Source of the DNA: Selenomonas sp. AE3005
GTDB lineage: Bacteria > Bacillota > Negativicutes > Selenomonadales > Selenomonadaceae
Direction of reading: 5' to 3'
Assembly: GCF_000686945.1 (NCBI RefSeq)
Contig: NZ_JMME01000001.1
Coordinates: forward strand, 124,001 to 188,000
DNA: 64,000 nucleotides
Both the position numbers and the translations under genes were made by a program. Positions 55,721-64,000 of the stretch are shown in pieces (the first letter of the stretch is position 1; the number at the start of each line of letters is the position of its first letter). The notes below the pieces were generated by a model. It was not told the origin of the DNA. It saw only the letters and a list, made by a program, of their open reading frames with translations, and did no database searches.

Positions 55721-55756
55721 ACGCAAAATTTTCACACAATTATATAGCAAAAACAG

Positions 55757-55797
55757 GACTCAAGTGTTACAATAGTAGTAATACTTGAGTCTTTTTT
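55757..55797 (+). terminator. Terminator of the phosphate operon
   Basis: GACTCAAGT pairs with ACTTGAGTC (55757-55765 with 55783-55791), followed by six T. Confidence 0.88.
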
Positions 55798-55831
55798 GTG
55801 CAAGGACTCCCACATAAGGAGGTGTTGGACC

Positions 55832-57454
55832 ATGGCGAAGATGGTTGAATTAAAGGAATTAGCGCAGGCAGCACAAAGGGATTATGACAGTGAAATTGTG
55901 GCCGGTCTGGTCAACAACGAAATCCGCGATTTACAGAGTGAAGTAGATGCGGACAGTGTTATTTCGTTTATCGAGATGAACAGCTCCTGGGGCTGGCGGA
56001 TATATCGCCGGACCTTGCTCTTTATCATGTTTGCGGCGGTGCATGAGCTATATCCGTCAGCGGAAGTGGTGGCAAAGTTCAGTGCCAACAAGGGACTGTT
56101 TTGTGAACTGTTGCATTTTAACGGCGGTCTGAACGAATACGAACTCGGACGTATAGAAACGCGTATGCGTGAGATAATCAGCGAGGATAAGGCCATTGTC
56201 AAAATGAAGATGAGCAGGGAACAGGCCGTGCGTATTTTCAAGAACAACCGTCAGATTGAAAAAGCCAATCTGATTGCCTCCTTGCAGATGGACAAGGTCA
56301 GTCTGTACCAGTGCGGTGATTTTTATGATTATCTTTATGGTGTAATGATAGGCCATACGGGCAGCGTGGACAGATTCGCCCTGGATTTTGAGGCCGGTGG
56401 CATCCTGCTGCGCATTCCCGATATGGATACTGAGGGGCAGGTCAGGGAACGACTGCCACAGCCCAAACTCAGTCAGATACTGGCAGAGTCCAAGGAATGG
56501 GCGGCGGCTGTGCAGTGCAATTTTGTACCGGATTTAAACCGTATCAACCGGCATGGGGATATCAGTGAGCTTATCCGCGTGTCCGAGGCCTTGCAGGAAA
56601 AACGTATTTCCCAGATTGCTGATCATATAGCTGACAATAAGGGCAATTTGCGGCTGATTTTGATTGCCGGGCCATCTTCTTCCGGCAAGACTTCTTTTGC
56701 CCAGCGTTTACGGGTACAGCTGCGGGCAAACAGGCTGGTGCCGGTGTCCATATCATTGGATGATTATTATGTGGACCGGGAAAAAACGCCAAAAAAGGCA
56801 AATGGTGAGTATGATTTTGAGGCCTTGGAGGCCATTGACCTCGAACTCTTTAACCAGCACCTGTTGGCTTTGCTGGCTGGCGAGGAAATAATTATACCGC
56901 GGTACAACTTCCTCACCGGGCTGCGGGAATGGGATGAGTCACGGCATATGTCAGTGACCAGGAATCAGCCTATCATTGTGGAGGGCATTCATGGCCTGAA
57001 TGAGCGCCTCAGTGAGTACGTTCCGCATAGCCGGAAGTTTAAGATTTATATCAGTGCGCTGACGCAGCTGAATATTGACGCGCATAACCGTATTTCCACG
57101 ACAGATGCCAGATTGATTCGGCGTATGGTCCGGGATTATCAGTTCCGGGGATTTGGCGCGTTAAAAACATTAAAACAGTGGGCCTCGGTACGGGAAGGGG
57201 AGGAAAAAAACATTTTCCCCTATCAGGAAGAAGCAAATGTGATGTTTAATTCCGCCCTGATTTATGAACTGGGGATATTAAAGCATTATGCCCAGCCGCT
57301 TTTGCAGTCGATACCGCAGGATATTCCCGAACATGCTAATGCCAAGCGGCTGTTGGATATTTTGCAGTATTTTGATGATATTACGGCGGAAGATGATATC
57401 CCTAATAACTCAATTTTACGGGAGTTTATCGGTAAGTCGGTATTCTTTAAATGA
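55832..57454 (+). CDS. Uridine kinase-like nucleoside kinase
   Basis: A 540-residue protein whose C-terminal half is a phosphoribulokinase/uridine-kinase P-loop domain. Walker A GPSSSGKTSFAQRL lies near residue 285, ISLDDYYVDRE near residue 310, IPRYNFLTG, and VEGIHGLNERLSEYVP. The N-terminal half (about 250 residues) resembles the threonyl-tRNA-synthetase-like editing region found in this family of large bacterial nucleoside kinases. It probably phosphorylates a nucleoside such as uridine, matching the pyrimidine theme, but the substrate is inferred. AAGGAGGTG gives ATG 55832. Confidence 0.85.
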   Translation: MAKMVELKELAQAAQRDYDSEIVAGLVNNEIRDLQSEVDADSVISFIEMNSSWGWRIYRRTLLFIMFAAVHELYPSAEVVAKFSANKGLFCELLHFNGGLNEYELGRIETRMREIISEDKAIVKMKMSREQAVRIFKNNRQIEKANLIASLQMDKVSLYQCGDFYDYLYGVMIGHTGSVDRFALDFEAGGILLRIPDMDTEGQVRERLPQPKLSQILAESKEWAAAVQCNFVPDLNRINRHGDISELIRVSEALQEKRISQIADHIADNKGNLRLILIAGPSSSGKTSFAQRLRVQLRANRLVPVSISLDDYYVDREKTPKKANGEYDFEALEAIDLELFNQHLLALLAGEEIIIPRYNFLTGLREWDESRHMSVTRNQPIIVEGIHGLNERLSEYVPHSRKFKIYISALTQLNIDAHNRISTTDARLIRRMVRDYQFRGFGALKTLKQWASVREGEEKNIFPYQEEANVMFNSALIYELGILKHYAQPLLQSIPQDIPEHANAKRLLDILQYFDDITAEDDIPNNSILREFIGKSVFFK

Positions 57455-57476
57455 TTTTATTAAGGATGGATGATAG

Positions 57477-58862
57477 TTGGCCAAGAAGAAAAAATCGGTA
57501 TTTGTCTGTCAGGACTGCGGTTATGAATCAGCAAAATGGATGGGGAAATGCCCGGGCTGCGGAGCCTGGAATACCATGGTGGAAGAGGTAATAGCACCGG
57601 AAAATAATGCCGGCGGGGCTGGCGGCCTGCGGCTGGGCCTGTCTGACAGTCAAAAGCCCCAGCCGATTGCAGAGGTAGCGATTGAGGATTTGCCGCGTTT
57701 TGCCACGGGCTCAGGTGAGCTTGACCGGGTACTGGGCGGCGGTGTAATTCCCGGTTCCATGGTACTGATTGTCGGTGACCCGGGGGTGGGCAAGTCCAGT
57801 CTGACATTGCGTGTCTGTGCTGACGTGGCCAGGGCCGGGCGCAAGGTTTTGTATGTTACCGGCGAAGAAAGCACCCGGCAGGTACGTATGCGCGGTGACC
57901 GGCTGGGTGCCTTGGCTGATAAGCTGTATGTGGTCAGTGAAACCAACATGGAAACAATAGAGGCACATATAGAAAATACACAGCCGGAACTTTTGGTTAT
58001 CGACTCGATTCAGACGGTATTCAAGCCCGAGGTGCAAAGTGCCCCAGGCAGTGTTTCGCAGGTGCGCGAGTGTGCGGTGGACATTTTGCGGATAGCCAAA
58101 GGCAAAGGCATTGCGGCGTTTGTTATCGGCCATGTGACCAAAGACGGCAACTTAGCCGGCCCCCGGGTTTTGGAACACATTGTGGATACGGTGCTGTACT
58201 TTGAAGGGGAGCGCAATGCCGAGTACCGTGTTTTGCGTGCCGTGAAAAATCGTTTTGGCAGTACGAATGAACTGGGCCTGTTTGAAATGCGCGATGTAGG
58301 GCTCGTTGACGTGCCGGACGCCTCCAAGCTCTTCCTGTCTGACAGGGAGGGGGACAGTGGTACGGTTATTATCCCTACCGTGGAAGGTACACGCCCCTTG
58401 CTGGTGGAACTGCAGGCTCTGGTGGCACCAACGCCTTACGTACCGCCTAGGCGCACCGCAGATTCTGTGGATATCAAGCGTATTCAGCTGCTCTTGGCGG
58501 TGCTGGAAAAGCGTGTGCATTTACAGGTTGGCGCCTGTGACGTCTATGTGAAGGTAGCCGGAGGTATTAAGATTGATGAACCGGCTGCGGACCTGGGCAT
58601 TTGTGTGGCGATGGCCTCCAGCTTTGCTAACCGGCAGCTGCGCCCCAAGACTATTGTCTTTGGCGAGGTAGGTCTTTCCGGGGAGGTACGGGCTGTAGGA
58701 CAGGCCGATGTGCGTATCAATGAGGCCAAACGCCTGGGCTTTCAGCATGTGATTCTGCCCATGAAAAATTATCGTCAGCTGGGGGCGGAGATTAGCGGAA
58801 TTAAGCTGTACGGGGCGGAAACTGTCGGCGATGCCCTGCGGCTGGCTATGCCTAAAAACTGA
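57477..58862 (+). CDS. radA: DNA repair protein RadA
   Basis: RadA is a RecA-like helicase helping branch migration in recombinational repair. The 461-residue protein has an N-terminal C4 zinc finger (VCQDCGYESAKWMGKCPGCG), Walker A GDPGVGKSSLT near residue 103, the family-specific KNRFGSTNELGLFEM near residue 258, and a Lon-protease-like C-terminal domain (EPAADLGICVAMASS). It starts at TTG 57477, 22 bases after the kinase stop. Confidence 0.96.
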   Translation: MAKKKKSVFVCQDCGYESAKWMGKCPGCGAWNTMVEEVIAPENNAGGAGGLRLGLSDSQKPQPIAEVAIEDLPRFATGSGELDRVLGGGVIPGSMVLIVGDPGVGKSSLTLRVCADVARAGRKVLYVTGEESTRQVRMRGDRLGALADKLYVVSETNMETIEAHIENTQPELLVIDSIQTVFKPEVQSAPGSVSQVRECAVDILRIAKGKGIAAFVIGHVTKDGNLAGPRVLEHIVDTVLYFEGERNAEYRVLRAVKNRFGSTNELGLFEMRDVGLVDVPDASKLFLSDREGDSGTVIIPTVEGTRPLLVELQALVAPTPYVPPRRTADSVDIKRIQLLLAVLEKRVHLQVGACDVYVKVAGGIKIDEPAADLGICVAMASSFANRQLRPKTIVFGEVGLSGEVRAVGQADVRINEAKRLGFQHVILPMKNYRQLGAEISGIKLYGAETVGDALRLAMPKN

Positions 58863-58899
58863 ATAATAGCAGTGTAAAGGTAATGTCAAGCGCACTGTC

Positions 58900-58928
58900 T
58901 TGACTGCAATCAACATAACTGTTATCAT
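58900..58928 (+). promoter_or_regulatory. Promoter of the small unknown gene
   Basis: TTGACT (58900-58905), 17-base spacer, TATCAT (58923-58928), about 38 bases before the start. Confidence 0.6.
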
Positions 58929-58965
58929 AGAACATGTTGAATAAGTATTTGGAGGAATCTTTTTT

Positions 58966-59277
58966 TTGGAAGATTGCAGAGAACGGGTCAAGAAGATCAG
59001 CAATTCCTGGGAACCGGAATTGTGCCGTGTCTGTGCAGATATGGAGGAACGTGTCTGCATGGATATTTATCATGTCGGGGCTGCTGCCCCGGAACGTCAT
59101 AAGATGACGCTGCAACGGGCGGCCGAATACATCAGCAGCATGGCTGCGGTTATGGATATCAAGAGTATGCTGCGTGACTTGGACCACATTACCATTCGCA
59201 GACTTAAGGACAGCCGCTTGATTTATCGTTTGACAGCCCGGTATGGCTACGCAGAAGAAGAATTTAAGGCCATATAA
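58966..59277 (+). CDS. Conserved-looking small protein of unknown function
   Basis: A 103-residue, probably cytoplasmic and helical protein that I do not recognise. It starts at TTG 58966 behind GGAGG and has its own promoter. Two cysteines lie near each other in ELCRVCADMEERVC (three in all), which could bind a metal. The C-terminal half is basic (LDHITIRRLKDSRLIYRLTA). It is followed directly by a strongly structured non-coding region whose first stem overlaps the stop codon. Codon use resembles the neighbours, so the gene is probably real. Confidence 0.65.
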   Translation: MEDCRERVKKISNSWEPELCRVCADMEERVCMDIYHVGAAAPERHKMTLQRAAEYISSMAAVMDIKSMLRDLDHITIRRLKDSRLIYRLTARYGYAEEEFKAI

Positions 59278-59445
59278 CGAGGCAAGAAAATGTCCCCCAC
59301 CTCAGCAGGTGGGGGCACGAATACCAAAACAGGTGGCGATCATATCTCCCGCCTCGTTGAAACGCCAAGAGGAAGTTTTGCCTATGGCAAAACTGGAACA
59401 ACGGCGTTATAAGGAGAAAGCCTTCCTTTCGAGGAGGGCTTTTTC
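59276..59445 (+). ncRNA. Candidate structured RNA between the small gene and recG
   Basis: A chain of strong stems with no gene. CCCCCACC/GGTGGGGG (59294-59315). AACGCC/GGCGTT (59361-59366 with 59403-59408) encloses AGTTTTGCC/GGCAAAACT (59374-59394). AAAGCCTTCCT/AGGAGGGCTTT with TTCG loop (59417-59442) plus T5 works as a terminator. AACGAGGC (59276-59283) can close the first domain with GCCTCGTT (59351-59358), but AGGTGG (59331-59336) competes for CCGCCT (59349-59354). So two folds are possible, as in a switch. No known riboswitch class was recognised. Confidence 0.5.
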
Positions 59446-59517
59446 TGTATGTGCATGGCAGGAATAAAAATATTTTAAGAGAATAATTAGGCAGTATGAT
59501 ATTTTGGGTGTGATTTT

Positions 59518-61584
59518 TTGAAACTTACGGATTCATTGCAATATGTAAAAGGTGTGGGGCCAAAGAAACTGGCAGAGTTAAAACGGCTGGGACTGCAGTC
59601 TGTATATGACCTGCTTACTTATTTTCCCCGTACTTATGAGGACCAGAGTGTCCTGACACCGATAGCTGAGCTGCAGGCCGGTCAGCGGGCCACAGTGTCC
59701 GGCACCATTATGAACCTGATGGACAGGCAGGGCGGCCGTCGGGGCATGTCCATACTGACAGCGCTTATTGGTGATGGTACAGGCATGCTGCAGGTTACCT
59801 GGTTCAATCAAAAGTATCTGAAGGACAAGCTGAAGGTCGGACGCCGGGTGTTTGTCACGGGAAAGGCAGCCTATGCTTATGGCGGCCGGGGACAGTTTGC
59901 CATGAGCCAGTTAAGCGGCTTTCAGATTTTAGATGACGCTGAGGAGCCGGAACAGCTGACCGGGATTATGCCGGTTTATCATGCAACGGAAAAGATGAAT
60001 CAGAAATTTTTCCGCAAGCTGCTGGCAAATCTTCTGACCGCGGATTTGGAAATTGCAGAACTATTGCCTGCAGGTGTTGTGAGCCGTTATGACCTGCTGT
60101 CACGGGCCAAAGCCTTTAAGGGGATACATTTTCCAGCTGATTTTGCGGAGTTAAAACAGGCCAGACAGCGGCTGGCCTTTGAAGAACTCTATCTTATTCA
60201 GTGCGGTCTGCTCCTGCTTAAACGGCAGGCTCGGGAAAATAGTCAGGGGATTCGTCACCTGCTGAACAGTGAGCTGGTGCGAAAATTTCAGGACAGCCTG
60301 CCCTTTAAACTGACAAGCGACCAGGCGCGAACCTGGCAGGAAATCGCGCGGGATATGGAAAGTCCGCTGCCTATGCGGCGGCTCGTGCAGGGTGACGTGG
60401 GTTCGGGCAAGACTGTTATTGCCATGCTGGCGCTGGTAAAGACTGTGGAAAACGGCTATCAGGGAGCTATGATGGCGCCTACAGAAATTTTGGCCAGCCA
60501 GCATTACGAAGGCTTTGTCCGGCAGCTGGAACCGCTGGGCATACGCGTGGGCTTTTTAACGGGGCGCTTGACGAAAAAGAAACGGGAAGAAATGTATGCA
60601 GCCATTGCGGCGCAGGAAGTGGATATCGTCATCGGCACGCATGCGCTTATACAGGAAGGCGTACAATTTGCCAAACTGGGACTGGTGGTAACGGACGAAC
60701 AGCACCGTTTTGGCATTGCCCAACGGGCGGAACTGGAGAAGAAGGGCAGCCTGACACCTGATGTGCTGGTGATGACAGCTACTCCCATTCCGCGTACGAT
60801 GACGCTGACGGTTTACGGCGACCTTGATGTGTCGCTGATTCAGCAGCTGCCGCCGGGACGTCAGCCTATTGCTACTTTTGTACGCAAGCCGGACCGGCGT
60901 ACGCTTATTTACGACTTCGTGCATAAACAGCTCGAGGCCGGCCGTCAGGCCTATGTCGTCTGTCCGTTGATTGAGCTCAATGAGGAAAGCAATCTGCCGT
61001 CGGCAGAGGAAGTATATGATGAATTGGTGCATGGTATCTTCCGTGATATGCCCTGCGGTCTGGTGCATGGCCGCATGAAGGGGGCCGATAAGGAGCAGGT
61101 GATGCAGGACTTCTACGATAATAAGTTAAAGCTGCTGGTATCGACAACGGTTATCGAGGTCGGGGTAAATGTTCCCAATGCCAGTATTATGGTCGTCGAG
61201 AATGCCGAACGCTTTGGCCTGGCGCAGCTGCACCAGCTGCGGGGGCGTATTGGCCGTGGGCAGTATAAGTCCTACTGTATACTGGTGTCGGAAATGAAAA
61301 CGGAAAATGCCCGGGAACGGCTGAAAATCATGGCTGATACGACAGATGGATTCAAACTGGCTGAGGAAGACCTGCGCCTGCGCGGCCCAGGACAGTTCTT
61401 TGGCTCCATGCAGCATGGTCTGCCGGATTTGAAAATTGCCGATGTTTTAAACGATATGGATATTCTGCTGAAGGCTCGGCAGGCCGCACAGGAAACGGTG
61501 CAGGATGCGGCGGAACGTCACGATATTCTGCCGATTCTGGCCATGCAGTACAAAGAGCAGTTTGAAAATATCACGGATACCTAA
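59518..61584 (+). CDS. recG: ATP-dependent DNA helicase RecG
   Basis: RecG remodels stalled forks and Holliday junctions. The 688-residue protein has the N-terminal wedge/OB domain ([27 protein letters not shown]), Walker [15 protein letters not shown] near residue 295, the helicase box DEQHRFG near residue 395, TATPIPRTM, and the C-terminal [20 protein letters not shown] and QLRGRIGRG. It starts at TTG 59518. The tail motif [17 protein letters not shown] is the usual RecG end. Confidence 0.96.
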   Translation: MKLTDSLQYVKGVGPKKLAELKRLGLQSVYDLLTYFPRTYEDQSVLTPIAELQAGQRATVSGTIMNLMDRQGGRRGMSILTALIGDGTGMLQVTWFNQKYLKDKLKVGRRVFVTGKAAYAYGGRGQFAMSQLSGFQILDDAEEPEQLTGIMPVYHATEKMNQKFFRKLLANLLTADLEIAELLPAGVVSRYDLLSRAKAFKGIHFPADFAELKQARQRLAFEELYLIQCGLLLLKRQARENSQGIRHLLNSELVRKFQDSLPFKLTSDQARTWQEIARDMESPLPMRRLVQGDVGSGKTVIAMLALVKTVENGYQGAMMAPTEILASQHYEGFVRQLEPLGIRVGFLTGRLTKKKREEMYAAIAAQEVDIVIGTHALIQEGVQFAKLGLVVTDEQHRFGIAQRAELEKKGSLTPDVLVMTATPIPRTMTLTVYGDLDVSLIQQLPPGRQPIATFVRKPDRRTLIYDFVHKQLEAGRQAYVVCPLIELNEESNLPSAEEVYDELVHGIFRDMPCGLVHGRMKGADKEQVMQDFYDNKLKLLVSTTVIEVGVNVPNASIMVVENAERFGLAQLHQLRGRIGRGQYKSYCILVSEMKTENARERLKIMADTTDGFKLAEEDLRLRGPGQFFGSMQHGLPDLKIADVLNDMDILLKARQAAQETVQDAAERHDILPILAMQYKEQFENITDT

Positions 61585-61605
61585 TGTGTTTTCCTTAAGA
61601 ACAAC

Positions 61606-61633
61606 TTGACATAATTGATAGACATAGTATACA
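61606..61633 (+). promoter_or_regulatory. Promoter of dapB-asd
   Basis: TTGACA (61606-61611), 16-base spacer, TATACA (61628-61633), about 38 bases before dapB. Confidence 0.7.
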
Positions 61634-61670
61634 ATAAATCTAGTTTTGATTGGCATAGGAGGCGTGCGTT

Positions 61671-62465
61671 TTGACAACAGTATTGGTTAATGGAGCCTGC
61701 GGCCGGATGGGGCGTGCAGTGCTCAAGGCTGTGGCTGAAGCAAAGGATTTGGAACTGGTGGGCGCCGTGGATATAACAGGCGGTGCTGATGCCGGCGAAC
61801 TGGCTGGTGTCGGGGCAAATGGCGTGAAGGTGGAAACGGACCTGAAAACTGCTTTGGCCCGTTTGCAGCCGGAGGTTATGATTGACTTCACCCGTCCAGA
61901 TGTGGTTTATGGTAATGTCATTACGGCTCTGCAGGCCAAGGTGTCGCCAGTGGTGGGGACAACGGGTCTCAGTGATGAACAGAAGGCTGATATCAGGAAA
62001 CTGGCAGAGGAAAATGATACGCCGGCCTTTATCGCGCCGAATTTTGCCATTGGGGCAGTATTGATGATGGTCATGGCCAAACAGGCAGCAAAGTATATGC
62101 CTGAGGTGGAAATCATCGAACTGCATCATGATAAGAAATTGGATGCTCCTTCCGGTACGGCGGTGCAGACGGCAGCGATGATTGCCGAAGTGCGTGCTGC
62201 CCACAAACAGGGCCATCCCGAGGAGAAGGAAAAGCTGTCTGGTGCCCGTGGCGCTGACTATGAAGGTATGCACATTCACAGTGTGCGCCTGCCGGGATAT
62301 GTTGCCCATCAGGAGGTTATCTTTGGCGGCCTGGGACAGACGCTGACCATTCGTCATGATTCACTGAATCGTGAATCCTTTATGCCCGGTGTGGTGCTGG
62401 CAGCAGAAAAGGTACGGAGCCTTAAGGGGCTCACCGTCGGTCTGGATAAGTTATTAGAGTTTTGA
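61671..62465 (+). CDS. dapB: 4-hydroxy-tetrahydrodipicolinate reductase
   Basis: DapB reduces hydroxy-tetrahydrodipicolinate to tetrahydrodipicolinate on the way to diaminopimelate and lysine. The 264-residue protein has the nucleotide loop VNGACGRMGRAVL at the start, VGTTGLSDEQ, APNFAIGAVLMM near residue 122, and the catalytic EIIELHHDKKLDAPSGTA near residue 145. It starts at TTG 61671 behind AGGAGG. asd follows after 17 bases. Confidence 0.96.
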   Translation: MTTVLVNGACGRMGRAVLKAVAEAKDLELVGAVDITGGADAGELAGVGANGVKVETDLKTALARLQPEVMIDFTRPDVVYGNVITALQAKVSPVVGTTGLSDEQKADIRKLAEENDTPAFIAPNFAIGAVLMMVMAKQAAKYMPEVEIIELHHDKKLDAPSGTAVQTAAMIAEVRAAHKQGHPEEKEKLSGARGADYEGMHIHSVRLPGYVAHQEVIFGGLGQTLTIRHDSLNRESFMPGVVLAAEKVRSLKGLTVGLDKLLEF

Positions 62466-62482
62466 GAGAGGATGAAACGTTG

Positions 62483-63514
62483 ATGAAAAAGTATAATGTG
62501 GCAATTCTGGGTGCAACGGGTGCTGTTGGACAGGAATTTTTAAATCTTATTGAAGAACGTAATTTCCCTTTTGCTGACCTCAAGATGCTGGCCTCCAAGC
62601 GCAGCGCCGGCAAGAAAATCCAGTTTATGGGCAAGGAGTACACGGTAGAGGAAGCCACCACGGAATCCTTTAAAGATGTGGATATCGCCCTGTTCGCCGG
62701 CGGCAGCGCCAGCAAGGAATTTGCTCCGGCAGCAGTTAAGGCTGGGGCCGTGGTTATTGATAACTCCAGCACCTTCCGTATGGACCCGGAAGTTCCGCTG
62801 GTAGTACCGGAAGTCAATCCCGAGGCGATTGCCCAGCATAAAGGTATCATTGCCAACCCGAACTGTTCCACTATCATCATGGTAATGGCGTTGAAACCTC
62901 TCTATGATATTGCTAAAATTAAACGCGTCGTTGTTTCGACCTATCAGGCTGTTTCCGGCGGCGGTAAAGAGGCTATGGCCGAACTGGAACAGCAGGTGCA
63001 GGATATTGTGGCCGGCAAGCCTGTAACGGCTAATATTCTGCCCGGTGCAGCTTTGAAGAAACATTATCAGATTGCCTTCAACCTGCTGCCGCAGATTGAC
63101 GTCTTCAAGGAAAACCTCTACACCAAAGAGGAAATGAAGATGATTGATGAAACGAAGAAAATCATGAGTGATAATGACATGCGCATTACCGCTACGACTA
63201 TCCGTGTGCCGGTGTACCGCAGCCATGCCGAATCCGTAAATATCGAATTCGTGGACGAGGTCAGTGAGGACGCAGCCCGTAAAGCGCTGGCTGCCTTCCC
63301 CGGTGTAGAAGTGGTGGATAATCCTGATGAACAGCTCTATCCGCAGCCACTGGAAACTTCCGGCAAGAACGATGTAGCTGTAGGCCGTCTGCGCAAGGAT
63401 TACTCTGTGGACCATGGTCTGAACCTTTGGGTTTGCGGCGACCAGATTCGCAAGGGTGCAGCCTTAAACGCTCTGCAGATTGCTGAGTACATGATTGAAA
63501 AGGATATGCTTTAA
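62483..63514 (+). CDS. asd: Aspartate-semialdehyde dehydrogenase
   Basis: Asd reduces aspartyl phosphate, the product of LysC, to aspartate semialdehyde. The 343-residue protein has the NADP loop LGATGAVGQEF, the catalytic cysteine in NPNCSTIIMVMAL near residue 130, and YQAVSGGGKEAM near residue 160. The active histidine is in RVPVYRSHAESV near residue 245. The ATG at 62483 has GAGAGGATG ahead. Paired with dapB in one operon; dapA is not in the window. Confidence 0.96.
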   Translation: MKKYNVAILGATGAVGQEFLNLIEERNFPFADLKMLASKRSAGKKIQFMGKEYTVEEATTESFKDVDIALFAGGSASKEFAPAAVKAGAVVIDNSSTFRMDPEVPLVVPEVNPEAIAQHKGIIANPNCSTIIMVMALKPLYDIAKIKRVVVSTYQAVSGGGKEAMAELEQQVQDIVAGKPVTANILPGAALKKHYQIAFNLLPQIDVFKENLYTKEEMKMIDETKKIMSDNDMRITATTIRVPVYRSHAESVNIEFVDEVSEDAARKALAAFPGVEVVDNPDEQLYPQPLETSGKNDVAVGRLRKDYSVDHGLNLWVCGDQIRKGAALNALQIAEYMIEKDML

Positions 63515-63548
63515 AACATAGTTTTGTTTAGTGGTCGACGTAATAGAA

Positions 63549-63594
63549 AAAAGACAGTTTGTGCAGTATTTGCTGTGCAGACTGTCTTTTTCTG
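63549..63594 (+). terminator. Terminator of dapB-asd
   Basis: AAAAGACAGT pairs with ACTGTCTTTT (63549-63558 with 63581-63590), with further T after it. It can serve both strands. Confidence 0.88.
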
Positions 63595-63683
63595 TTCAGA
63601 TAGTTTAACAACGGGTAATTAGCTTATGAAGGCAGGAATTATGCCGGTTTTAGCGAAATTCATAAGGATAAGAAGTAAGGATA

Positions 63684-63709
63684 CATAGATACGTTTCCAT
63701 GTATCTATG
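63684..63709. promoter_or_regulatory. Operator-like inverted repeat before the last gene
   Basis: CATAGATAC (63684-63692) and GTATCTATG (63701-63709) form a perfect 9-bp inverted repeat with an eight-base centre. It lies just upstream of a TATAAT-like box near 63720 and 45 bases before the start codon, the place of a repressor site. It has no T-run. Confidence 0.5.
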
Positions 63710-63753
63710 GGATAAAAATTATAATTCTTGACATTGGATAAGGGGGAATTATC

Positions 63754-64000
63754 ATGGACAAGCAAAAATATGTTCCTGACCAAACTATTTTGGAGATGTT
63801 CCTTACGGGAAAAAGCAGGTTGAATCGCTTGCGGTATTTTAAAAGAGTAATGGTTTTAGTGATTTTAATAAACCTGCTCAATTTACCTCTTGAATTTATG
63901 GGAATAGATGTTAATAATCCGCCCCTCGCTATTTGTGTATATGTGGTGATAAATTTTTCGCTGTTTCTGCTTATAGGATATCGTCTCGATGTACGGCGTC
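63754..64000 (+). CDS. Small membrane protein, 5' part only
   Basis: The reading frame from ATG 63754 (AGGGGG upstream) stays open to the window edge for 82 codons. After a basic N-terminal stretch (SRLNRLRYFKR) come two hydrophobic segments, VMVLVILINLLNLPLEF and ICVYVVINFSLFLLIGY. I do not recognise the family. The likely operator upstream suggests regulated expression. Confidence 0.6.
   Translation, partial: MDKQKYVPDQTILEMFLTGKSRLNRLRYFKRVMVLVILINLLNLPLEFMGIDVNNPPLAICVYVVINFSLFLLIGYRLDVRR

Noticed and set aside
1-64000. CRISPR arrays, tRNA or rRNA genes
   Set aside because: No regularly spaced direct repeats, no cloverleaf with TTCGA-type arm and no rRNA sequence were seen on either strand.

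Overview
The window looks like a chromosomal segment of a diderm Firmicute of the Negativicutes, most likely a Selenomonas/Mitsuokella-type organism. Supporting signs are a MacB-type exporter permease, a fused flavin reductase-rubredoxin, QueH instead of QueG, a SpoIID/LytB-domain protein, a dihydroorotate dehydrogenase that uses PyrK, and frequent UUG starts placed 7-9 nt after good Shine-Dalgarno sites. The genus is inference. I found no rRNA, tRNA or CRISPR array.

Layout. 1-3480: end of an ABC exporter permease, a pair of related inverted-repeat (MITE-like) elements, an Hrb-type flavin reductase-rubredoxin on the minus strand, mnmA, and a structured promoter-terminator segment that may encode a small RNA. 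3515-13218: a compact pyrimidine operon (pyrB-pyrC-carA-carB-pyrK-pyrD-pyrF-pyrE) holding all steps from bicarbonate/glutamine to UMP, with overlapping or near-touching genes, its own promoter and a strong terminator.

13270-38637: an exopolysaccharide/O-antigen-type island. It opens with a sugar 4,6-dehydratase, an aminotransferase and an initiating sugar-phosphate transferase, then glycosyltransferases, UDP-glucose dehydrogenase, a Wzy-like polymerase, two pyruvyl transferases (one frameshifted), an acyltransferase, a Wzx-like flippase, and a MenD-like ThDP enzyme paired with an SDR. The middle (about 17.3-25 kb) is visibly AT-rich with poor codon match to its neighbours, as expected of transferred DNA. 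The island is scarred: a fused ferredoxin/acyltransferase relic, the 3' end of a group II intron, a stand-alone Fic gene, an IS66-type element with a decayed ISL3-type element inside it, an antitoxin gene beside a deleted toxin, and the stub of an SDR gene. It closes with rfbA-rfbC-rfbB (dTDP-4-keto-rhamnose), without rfbD.

38692-47440: ruvA-ruvB, queH, a SpoIID-like gene, queA, molybdate transporter modABC, and a ZnuCB-like metal ABC transporter lacking its binding protein. 47443-50936 (minus strand): a candidate C-rich small RNA, fructose-bisphosphate aldolase, and a uraA-pseudouridine synthase operon. 51152-63514: lysC, an aminotransferase, a DUF47-Pit phosphate uptake pair, a uridine-kinase-like protein, radA, a small unknown gene followed by a strongly structured RNA-like region, recG, dapB and asd. 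lysC, dapB and asd together give most of the upper lysine/diaminopimelate route. The window ends inside a small membrane-protein gene.

The least explained parts are the three RNA-like intergenic regions (3313-3475 plus, 47443-47553 minus, 59276-59445 plus), the MenD-like/SDR pair in the polysaccharide island, and the repeat pair at 840-1330.
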